A stretch of 64,000 bases of DNA from Rhyacichthys aspro (Eukaryota > Chordata > Actinopteri > Gobiiformes > Rhyacichthyidae). The notes below the pieces were generated by a model. The model was not told where the DNA came from. It saw only the letters and a program-made list of their open reading frames with translations, and searched no databases. The stretch is from contig CM072156.1 of NCBI GenBank assembly GCA_036850595.1, positions 2,298,030 through 2,362,029 on the forward strand. Reading direction: 5' to 3'. Position numbers and translations under genes: made by a program. Below are positions 47,001 to 59,000 of this stretch, piece after piece. The number at the start of each line of letters is the position of its first letter. The first letter of the stretch is position 1.

Positions 47001-50000
47001 GGACATAAAAAAGCGTGTGGCTTAAAGATTAAAAATACACACTTAAAGCGCTCTACTCCCTGGTTTTCTTTTCTTGTCCCTATCTCAGACTCCACTCTCC
47101 TCCAAAATCAATCTAGAGACCTCTCCTGTTTCTCTTTTATTAAAAAATAAAACCAGACCAGTTTTTCCTCCAAAATACTAATCCATTTGACCAAACTGAA
47201 GTTTAGAGTTTAGCGTTAGCTTAGCTGTGACTTCAGCGTCAGGACGACAATTATCTCCTCCTCGTTAAACATTACGTGATTGAATTGACAGTATTTATCT
47301 GTGTTTTACGTTGTCTCCCTTTTCTCTGTTGATGCTTTTCTTTTTTCAGCTGTTTCTCTGTTAAAAGACATATTCAGCTGAAAATACACTTTATCTGCAG
47401 CTATTAAACTTCCTGGAACGTCATGTGACAAGTGTCGACCAATGGGAGCGCTCCTTTTTGGAGCATGTGATTGTCCAAGGTTTTCTGTTCCTGAATAGAG
47501 GTTCTCATCTGTTACAATCCCTCAGAATAAACAGTAGATGGATCAGAAAGACTGGTTTTCACAAATTTTAACACGATTTTACAATAAACTACTTGTGTTT
47601 AAACCATTTTCCAACTAGAAGAACAAATATCAGGTTCAGGTACAGAGTCGTTCTTGATTCCAAGCCTCTGAAATACTGCGTGTGGTTTGTCTGATGTAAT
47701 GAGCACATATTTCCTCAGTGACTGTAAAACAAACTGGTCCATTTCCCAGGATTTCCAGGAGGAGTGGAAACCCTGCTCATGTGATCTCTGAGGTAAACCG
47801 TCCCGTCCACAGCTGCGTCGGTCGTCTCACTGGAGGGTCTCTGCCAGCAGCCGGCCTCCTCCGCTCCGTGATGTCAGCACCGAGGGTAAAAATAGCTCCG
47901 GAGAGAGAACCGCAGCGGGAGAGGGGGTCTGAGAGGGGGTCCACGGGGCGACACCGGAGAGAGGGGTGTGTGCCGAAACACGTGGTGATGTGATGTCAAC
48001 GGCAGAGCTAAAAATAACCCGGGGGTGTCTGTGGAGCCGAGGGTGAGGCGAGGTGAGACGGACTCGTGGGGGATTTAAGAAGGTTTTAGGGTAAATCAAG
48101 ATGGAGATTTATCATGTCACACTCTATACTTGCTTTCATGTTGCTCACCTACGACTCAGACCAAACATTTATATATATATAGATATGACGTGTGTTTATA
48201 GAGTCAAATGTTCCTAAGTCTCATGTTTGCCTTAATTCTCAGAGGTCCCCCTTTTTGTCTCCATCTGAGTCCCAAATATTTATGAATTTTGTGCATTTTT
48301 AACCCCTTAAAAGCCATTTTTAGCGATTAAAGTCTTTGTTTTATTTAGAAAAAACCCCAAAGTAGTTTTTTTTCCCCAACCAATATGTTCAGATTTGAAT
48401 TTCTGGGAGGTTTAATATCCAAGTCTGGGAGTGTCAAAAACATTGATTCTGAATTAATTTTATTTATTTTTTTGGCCTTTATTGCCTTTTATTTCATAGG
48501 ATAGTAGACAGGAAACAGGGTGAGAGAGAGAGGAATGACACTGGGTAAATGACCCGAGCAGGAATCAAACCCGGGTCTCCCAGGTGAGCCTCTTTTAAAC
48601 GTTGCCATGGAAACATTAAGGGATTTCAACACCAGGGAAATAATAAAATTAAAACCAGAAATCACTGCAATGCTCCTATTTGTTATTGTCTTATTTCCTG
48701 CTCACACTAATAGCCCCAGGTGGGATTAATAAAGTCGCCCATGCCCCCGTCCTGCCTCTCACCTCCTCTCTTGGACGAGCGGGACGACCTGGACGAGGTG
48801 GACCACTGTTTGGTGAGGACGCCCCGGGGCTGCAGCGTGTCTCCGGCGGAGCTCACCACCACCTCCTCGGCCTCGATGGAGCTGATGGCCTCCTTCGCCT
48901 CCTGCTGTTTGTCCGGAGACGCCGCTCCGCCGTTGGCCTCCGTCGCCTCCTCGGCCTGGCAGAACTGGGCCATTTTTCGGGCCAGAGCCAGCTGCGTCTC
49001 CAGCTCCAGCTGCCGGATGTCCTCCATGGTCAGACCGTACCACTCGTCCTGCCAGCACCAGGCCTGACGATGGGCGCGCACCATCACCTTCCTCAGGCCT
49101 GCACAGAGAGCTCCATCACTACAGGCTCCAGAACATAACCGTCTTAAGCCCTTACAGCATCCACTCAACGCTTCAACAGAGTCTGAAACATGACAATAAA
49201 GTCAGACATCAAGCTACACACTGGTCTGTCCATCATCTGTGTTCTGTCCACAAAGAAACATCATAATTTAGTGATTTGTTTGCTTATGTGTGTTTTTTTT
49301 CTCATACGTATGGTGATTAAACTCCATTTAATAGTCATTTCTAAACAATTTTAAAATTTAAATATATGAGAATTCAACATAATCTAACTTGCAGGGCACT
49401 TCTAAACAGTAGTCAATCTAAGACCCATTTATAAAACCTGTCCTGAAGTTTAGAGTTTAGCGTTAGCTTAGCTGTGACTTCAGCGTCAGGACGACAATTA
49501 TCTCCTCCTCGTTAAACATTACGTGATTGAATTGACAGTATTTATCTGTGTTTTACGTTGCCTCCCTTTTCTCTGTTGATGCTTTTCTTTTTTCAGCTGT
49601 TTCTCTGTTAAAAGACATATTCAGCTGAAAATACACTTTATCTGCAGCTATTAAACTTCCTGGAAGAAGAAAGATGTCTGCTACTTAAACGGTTAAGTCA
49701 CATAAGAGCAACAGAAGTTGTTTTTCTATTTAAATCTGATTTGAAGAGGACTTTCAGAGCTCTGATGTGTTGTCAATAATGAATGTAAATAGAATAAATC
49801 CTGGAGCTACAGCTGTAAACTGCTGCAGGAGAAATTAGACTGTTTCTGCTTTATTCACAGCTTTATCAACATTAAATCCAGAGCTGCAGCAGTTTCCTAC
49901 ATTTTAGAAACTCACTGTTTAATGTCACAGCTTCTACTTGTGTTTAATGCAGTGGAGATGATAAATGTTTTAATTCATGAAGAGAGCCGTACAACGTCGA

Positions 50001-53000
50001 CTTTGTCTAAAACTGGGAAGTGCTAATCGCTAATAAATGCCAGCTTTGTTTTTGCAAAAGTACAACATTTAGCATGTTTTTCCTTGGGATATGAGAAAAA
50101 TCACAAGAACGAGAAATGCTTCATTGATTTCATTGGTTTTCTTTGGTTTCTTTTTTGTCCCTGAGTAAGAATCATCTATTGGCTGCAATGTTTAGCTCCA
50201 CCTTTTGTTTTTTATTGTTGCGAGTGGAAACAAGGCTAAACAGGCCCTAAATACGCACCGACGTCGTGAATGAAGCGCTCGATCTTGGACTGCATGCCCC
50301 AGTAGCGGAACTCCACCTTACACAGTTTATAGGCACACATGATGGGGGTCTTCCCTGGGTTATTGTTGTACTCCTCGATCCAGTCGTCCTGCAGCGGACC
50401 CCTCTGAGTTTTCATCGACTTGTAGAGCCGGGGGTCCTCTTCGGCTTTGTACTCGTGAGCGGGGATGGGGTCTGTCACGATGTCGATGGGATCTGGAGGG
50501 AGGACGGCGGACATGAATGAGCTCGTGTTTATAACAGACAGAAAAACAGGAATGATTCACTGATTGAATTAGAGCCAAAGCTGTTGAAACTGGGTCAGAG
50601 CGTGCCCTGAAACTATGAAAATATGAGCAGCTTCACAATAAGATGTCACCGCCGCACGATACGAGAAACTACAGCGAGGTGCAGTAACAGATAACTGCCA
50701 CTAGTGGGCCTCGACGACAGCAGGAGATGAAAAAAGATGAGATGGACCTGAGACAAGCCCCAGACTGAAGCTGGAGATGAGTATCTGCAGAGACCAAGCA
50801 AAAAATGTCTGAGATTTAAGATTTGTAGACAACAGTGGAGCTACAAACCGAAACTAGAATCAGGGTTTAAACTAAAATCGAAATTTCAGAATATAAAATG
50901 TCCCAGAGAGGTTTGAGGAAGTTCTCTCTTTAATAATTCTGAGGAATGGTGAGGGCTGGAAGGTCATATTTCTCACTTCTCTTTTTGTATATTGATTCAT
51001 GTTGGAGTATTCTTTGTAGAAAAAAAAATATATTAAAAACAAACCTTTTTCTTCAGGCAGGTGTCGAGGTCAGTGGGGGATCCTTTTTTCTGTGTATGTT
51101 TCTTTTTTATATTAATGTTTATTTTTGATTTCTTAAATGTAAAAACTATTTAAAAAAAGAAAAAGTCAAAAATTCCAGGCAATTCTACCATTTTAAAAAA
51201 ATATACTTTTAAAGTAAATTTTAAAATGGGAAACAGACAGACAAAGTAAATTCACAAATTTGCAAAAAAAAAAAAAAAGATGGGAATAGTCTCTTGGACT
51301 TACCTTTTACTGTGTGTGGCTTAGTCCTTTATATCAATAAAGCAATAACATTTATTTTTGTTTTTATTCAGATTAAACAAGGACCTTAAACTCATTTTGA
51401 TGTAAATTTTACTTTACAGTGAAAATATAATGCCACATACTACAATTAACCTATTTTATCCTTATTCTTTCAGCTGTACTTTAATTAAAAATATAAACTG
51501 ATGGGGTTTTTGTCAGATCTGAGATGGTTTATGTACAAAACAGAAAAGACTTGTGCAACAATACAGTGACTTTCTGCTGATTTTGAAGCTTTATCATTTC
51601 AGCTGATGTCTGCATAATGAGGTATTTTATCACTTTTCTTATGAACAATGATAAGAAATATTTAAACTTTAGTAAATAAGGATCTACTCTGATTTATGAC
51701 TGAGAGACACTCGGAGGGAGAGGGTGTACAAAACCTGAACTTAAAACAAAAAATACTTCAAAATAAATGAATCACTGACGATGAAACATTTCCAGAGTGA
51801 GTGTAGACCCTAGACTGTCTCACCGATGGTCCTCTGTCTCTTCTCTGCTGCAGACATGTTGAAGACGTCCGCCTGGTTTCCGGTGTCGGGTTTGTAGTAC
51901 GTCTCGATGTCGATGGAGAACTTCTCGACAAAGGGACAAGTGTATCTGCAAAGAATTGACAACAAGAAGTAGTATTTCTTATGATTTATGATGAAAAATG
52001 AAAAAGAAATGAGGCAAAGACAGAACAGATAAGAAGTATTTGTTTAGAGCATGTCAAACTCAAGGCCCGGGGGCCAAATGCGGCCCTTTGTAATGTTTAA
52101 TGTGGCCCTTCAATACATTTAGAAAGAGACGTTTCTGGCTCTAAGTTTTAACTGGATTTGAACATGTTTTAGATGGATTTGATTTTTGCTTCAAAGACAA
52201 ATTAAATCTGTTCAAATCTAACTTCAACCTGCTCAAATCTGAATAAAACCTGTTCAAATTCTACTAAAACCTGCTCAAATCAAACAAAATTCTGTTTAAA
52301 TCCATCTAAAACCTGTTCAAATACAAGTAAAACCTGTTAATATCTGACTAAAACCTGCTCAAATCTGAATAAAACCTGCTAAAATCTGAATAAAACCTGT
52401 TCAAATCTGACTAAAACCTGCTCAAATCTGACTAAAACCTGCTCAAATCTGACTAAAACCTGCTCAAATTCGACTAAAACCTGTAAAAATGTTATAAAAT
52501 CTTCCAAATGTCACCATCTTCGGCCCCTGAGAGGCTTCTTATTAACTATTGCGGCCTCTCACCCCTTTTTCTCTTTCGTTTGACACCACTGGTTTACAGC
52601 AAAGACAGTGGACATGATTTATTTAAATAAACGTAGCTCCACTCTCTTATCTTTGCTGCAGATGAAGATGGAAAAGCCAGTCCCATCTGTTTAATGTAAT
52701 GTTCGTGCGGCGGAGCTGTCACTGCTGTCAACAGCCACTCACAGTCTATCAATATCCAGACGGCAGCGAGTCAAGGGCACAGGCCTTTTCAGCACCTTTA
52801 TGTCTCTGTGTTTGTCAGAGCCCACACAGACAAACAGACTGAAGGGACTGCACATCAAACAGACCCGGACACCGCTGCTGCAGGAACGTACTCACAGGGA
52901 ACACAATATCATCACAGAAGGAGGTTTATGGCCCAAATATGGAACATTTTGTGAATTATTTCGAGGATTTCTGACTTGAAACAGAAAGAGTAGTCCTCAG

Positions 53001-56000
53001 TTTGGCACAATGTTGCTTTAAGTTACTGCTTTTGTTTGATTTTAGAGATATTTTTGTCTTTTTTTTGTCTTAATTTGACATAAAACTGACAGATTTTGGC
53101 CTGAAAAAAGAGAAAATTTGGAGAATATGGCGGAAATGGTAGAGTGTAGGAGGCGGATGCTATATTGAACAACATGGACCACAGTCTACATGTCACTTAG
53201 ACAAATACAAATGCATCTAAAACCTGTTCAAATCTGACTAAAACCTGTTCAAATCCATCTAAAACCTGTTCAAATCTGAGTAAAACCTGTTCAAATCCAA
53301 CTAAAGGATGTTCAAATCCATCTAAAACCTGTTTAAATTCAACTAAAGGATGTTCAAATCCATCTGAAACCTGTTTAAATTCAACTAAAGTCTGTTCAAA
53401 TCCATTTAAAACGTGTTCAAATCTGACTGAAAGCTGCTTAAAATGGAATAAATCCTGTTTAAATCCACCTAAAACCTGTTCAAATCCACCTAAAACCTGT
53501 TCAAATCTGACTAAAACCTGCTGAAATCCAACTAAAACTTGTTCTTGTAGAATAACAAAATCAGAAGAAACATTTGGCCATTGGAAATTCTCCTTTCACC
53601 AAATTTGGATTTATGTTGGAGCGCCGTGGTCTGGTCAATGCTGCTGATTACTTTAACATGATTATGAATATGTAATTAGCATGTTACTACTGTCTCATAA
53701 CTCCTATCCTTAGTGGCCTTTAAACACTTCTTTTTGTTGTTTCTTCTTGTTTACCTGGTGCGAGTGTAAGGATAAGCGTTCCAGGACTCCTCCTCGACCC
53801 GGAGCGCCGCTTTGGGCAGGATGGAGCGGAACCAGCTGGGGATGTGCATGCCGATGTGGTAGACCTTATGGGTGTACTGCCCCGTTCCCCCGGGTCCGTC
53901 CGTGTAGGGTTTGTTCTCCATGATCTCCACCCCGCTGCCTTCTCCACAGCTCTCCTCTCGGCTCTTTTTCTGGAAACACAAATGACGTGAATTATTAGTA
54001 AAGATGGATAAATGGGTGTAATGTTGATTTAATGCCAATTCTTAGAAGAATAAAAGAAAAAGGAAAGTTATTTAAGGCATCGGGCGACTAAGAAAAGTAT
54101 GTGTTGTCCTCAAGCTTCTAAACCAGGACTAAAACGGGACTAAATAGGTCTAAACCAGGACTACACAGATCTAAACCAGGACTAAACAAGTCTAAACCAG
54201 GACTAAATAGGTCTAAACCAGGACTAAACAAGTCTAAACCAGGACTAAATAGGTCTAAACCAGGACTAAATAGGTCTAAACAGACTACACTCATCTAACA
54301 ACTAAATCTAAACTAACTAAATACTAAACTGTAAAATTAAAGTCTAAATAGACTAACGTCTAACTAGACTAAATCTAAACAACTCAGATCTAAACCAGGA
54401 CTAAACAGGTCTAAACCAGGACTAAACAGGTCTAAACCAGGACCAAACAGGTCTAAACCAGGACTAAACAGGTCTAAACAGGTCTAAACAGGTCTAAACC
54501 AGGACTAAACGAGTCTAAACTAGGACTAAACTGGGACTAAACTGATCTAAACCAGGATTAAACAGGTCTAAATCAGGACTAAACGGGTCTGAACTAGAAC
54601 TAAACAGGTCTAAACCAGGACTAAGCTAGTCTAAACCAGGACTAAACAGGTCTAAACCAGACAAGTCTAAAAGTCTAAATACTATCTAATAATTAAATAA
54701 ACAACTTAAGACTAAACAGTCTCCAGACTAAATCTAAAACTAAATTAAACTAAAGTTGGACTACAAGGTCTAAACCAGGACTAAACAGGTCTAAACCAGG
54801 ACTAAACAGGTCTAAACCAGGACTACACCTCAACTAAACATCTAAATAGACTAAATCTAAAATCTAACAAAACTATTAGACTAAAGGTCTAAACCAGGAC
54901 TAAACAGGTCTAAACCAGGACTAAACAGGTCTAAACCAGGACTAATCTAGGACACATTAAGGAGCATAACGTTATTGCGATACTAATATTACGATTGATA
55001 ATATCGTGATCATTTGCGATATATCATGCAGCTCTAATGGAACTAATATGAACTATTGTGTTTTAATCAACTACTGTGACGCTAAAACTAAAAATAAATC
55101 ATGATTTTGTGAATTGTGACACCACATTATCCTAAATCCATATTTCATCTTTCAGTCTGTCATGATTCTTAGATTATTATCACTTTATATTCAACAGAAA
55201 AAGGCCTATTCTTGTTTTCATCCACACTTATTTGCAAGAAAAATAAAGCATATTCAAAAGCAAACCACAAACCCTGGGCTTGGCTTTTACCTCCCGGCAG
55301 TTTCTCCGCCGCACTGAGCCTTTAATTTGATCAGAGACAAATAAATGAATGGACTCCTGAAAACACAGTGCACCACATGCAGCAGATTAAGAGCTTCCTG
55401 TGGCCTGTCCTTTATGAATTGCAAATCAGTCCGAGTCCGAAAACCAGCTAATGGAGCCACACCTTTCTGTATTTACATCCCAGGTGCAGAGAGGAAGAGG
55501 AAAACTGCAGTGGAGACCAGTCTGTGGGGTTTAAACTGGTTTTAAGGGCGATTTATTCTCACTTTTAGCCTTTGTGTTTGGATAAAAGAGCTACAAAACT
55601 GATTCTGGTTGAGCTTTTTTGTCCTGGAAGACTCTGATGTGTTTTTATTTACTTCAGCCCAGATCTGAACATTATTGGTCCATTTTCTTTTTTTGTCTCT
55701 GTCTCAGACTCCACTCTCTCCTGCTTCTCTTTTATTAAAAAACAAAACCAGACGTAATTTTCCTCCAAAATACTAATCCATTTGACCAAACTGAAGTTTA
55801 GAGACTACTGTAAACTTTTAGCTCCGACTTTAGCGTCAGGGCGACAATTATCTCCTCCTCGTTAAACATTACGTGATTGAATTGACAGTATTTAACCTGT
55901 TTCCTCCCCTTTTTCTGTTTATTTTTTTCTTTTTTTTTGCCGTTTCTCTTTAAAAAGACAACACTAAAAACATACTTTCTCCGTTTCATCTGCAGCCATT

Positions 56001-59000
56001 ACTTCCTTATTTACATCGATATCGACCAATGGGAGCACTCCTTTTTCCAGAAGTGAGCTGTGATTGGATAAATTTAATTAATCATCTAATAAAATCTTTT
56101 ATAATAAAGCCTTAAGGCCTCACTTTTTCAGATGATTCCTGTTACAGATATTATGGGATTAAAGCCTCTAGTACTCATTTGAATTCTTCTGATACTGCCG
56201 TACGAGTACCTAAAGCAGTAGAGTGTAGTTAAATTTAGTACTTAAATAATAGTACTTTTAATGGAGATGATAAAAGTAAAGCAAACTGTAAAATATTAGC
56301 TTCAAAATCTGCTTCTTTCAATTCAAAGAGCTTTATAAAACCTCTAAAAATGTCAATATTGCACAAAAATCTGTAATTATTCGGTAGTATCAGTCTCGTG
56401 AAGTGAAACTGGCCTCTCAAGACCATAGTCCAACTGCTGACGATAAAAAAACACACAGGACAAAGACCGAAGCTCATAAATGTTCGAGATTTACTGACAA
56501 ATCATGTTCTGTGCGTTACTTATCAACAACACCTCGCCCTGCTTTGATATTTACTGCTGCTGCTGCGTAAAAGAGAAGAGGCTGAAAGAGGAAGCCTGGT
56601 CCGGAGCTGCAGACCTCATTATCCCTGACAGCTCCTTCATTAGCCCCCTCCTCGGACCAGACACAGCCTCGAGACACAGACCAGATGCACCGCGGCGCTT
56701 TGTCCACGAACAAATGACCCACAGAGACAACAAAACTGACATTAGAGACGGAACATACGGAATAAAACATTCACATAGTTTTTATATTTAGAGATATGTG
56801 TAATTATGATGTGATCCTTATCCCTTTTCTGCTCACTTTTTTGTTTAAAGTATGAACTATTGGGCTTTAATCAACTATTATGACGCTAAAAACTGAAAAT
56901 AAATTGGATAAATCTTAAATCAACCTTTATTTATACAGAATTTTTTAAACAGCTTAATGCAACTCAAGGTGCTTCACAAAAAAAAATAATCATTAAATAT
57001 TTTCAAAAGAGTTTAAAAACAATGGTAGATTTGTTTGACTTTATTTCACTCGCAGTAAAATAGAATTGAGTAAAATAGAGTAAAACAAATGTATAAAATC
57101 AGTAAATAAATAAATAAATAAATAAATGACCAGCAATTTAAAGCCATGAGCGATTGTGCAAAGAATAATTAATCCTGAATTTAAAAAATTGTCACTTTAT
57201 GATATTGAATATGGGATAAAACATTACCACATTTTTTACATTGATAATAATTTAAAATTATGATTTGATGATTATCTTTAGCCCTTTTTTTTGCTCACTT
57301 TTTTTATAGAATAATCTTTGTCCTAAAATTTACTAAGTTCAATGAAGAGGAGCCTTTGAATCATCTAAAGGTTATTGTAACAGGAATCATCTGAAAAAAT
57401 GAGACCTTAAGACGTGATCTAGTCTTTATAATGAAGGATTTTAATAGATGAGAATGATCAGTCCACAGCAGGATTTTGTCCAATCACAGCTCACTTCAGG
57501 TAAAAAGGAGCGCTCCCATTGGTCGACACTGATGTCAACAACGAAGGAACAAGGAAATAAACCAAGGAAATGGGTTATTCTGTTGAAAATACGCAAAAAA
57601 TTGTTCCGGTTTTACCTTCTTTTTTTTTTAATAAAAGAAGCAGAAAAGGTTACTGCTGCTGTTGGAGGAGAGTGGGACAAAAAACTAAATCAGGTTCTGC
57701 AGCTTTAAATAAGAATGCACACAAGAACATTGAGTGTTTAAAACGTGGGGCTCGTTGAAGATCATTCAGTTTTATTTGGACGACTTGTTCTTTTAACTCC
57801 ACCTCGAAAAACTGCTCCACGAGTGTCACCGAGACCAGTGGGTTTATGGAGAAAAAGAGGAAGTGTTTAACGAGATAAGTGTGTGTACAGGTGTGTGTGT
57901 GTACAGGTGTGTGTGTGTACAGGTGTGTAACTGTTACCTCTGAACCAGTAAAAAGTAGATCTGTGCATCGTTAACCTTATGTCCTGAGTCTGTATCAGAG
58001 CAGATGACAGTCACATCCTGAGTTTTTTGTTTTTTTTGTTTATTTTTTTTTCATTCGGACATTAGTCAGTGAGGCGTGTTTCCCGTTTTCACTTCACTCT
58101 CGGCTGAATCAGAACGCCGTGAAAGTGTTGGAAGTGTTGAACCGATGAGGCACAGTCGGATCGCCTCATATTTAATCGTTCGCACCATTTGCTCCGAACA
58201 GGACATCGCTGACAATCCCAGTGTGTCCCAGTATTTGGTCAAAAACAGACGAGAGCTGCAACTAAGGATTATTTTGGCTGATTAACCAAGTTTTCAGTTT
58301 TGACAATGACCTGTTGATATTATTAGATCCTGTTAAATCCACACTTTGTTTCAGGCTTTTCTCTGATGAAGTTACAGCTCAATTTTTGGAGCAAATGCAG
58401 GAAGTCACGGTCGATTAAACACACGAAGAAGAGCGAACGGGAGGAAAACTGATATCGGTCAGGTTTAAAAACACATAAAACATACTGATTATGTTGTTTT
58501 ACATTTAGTTTGTCTCTATTTTTCTTGCTGCTCTACGCAATGTGTCTCCTGTGAAGCCGAGCGTTTCCTAAAGAGCGTTAAAGTGATTTAAATCATGTCT
58601 TAATTTCGTTGACGAATAATTTTTGTCATAGCTTTTGTCCACAACATATTTTTGCCTCTGAAAACGAAATGAAAACTAAATAAAAAGTAATTAACCAGAA
58701 CAAAACTCTGACTAAACGTATCGACACGTTCATCGAATAAAAACGAAAATGAACAGAGACTAAATCTGATCAAAAGGAGGAGTTGAGAAGAGATCCGATC
58801 AGACTCAGGTTTTTGAGCGTCGCTGAAGTGATGTCAAACATTTGTTAGAGCCTCGGGAAGACGACAGGAGACGAAAAGAGAACTTTAAATATCAAACTAT
58901 GTTAACACTTGGAACCTGAATACCAGCCGGAACAGGTTAGGACTAGTTTACTTTCATTCAGAGACATTATTACTGAAGAAAAAGAAACATTACGTTTATA

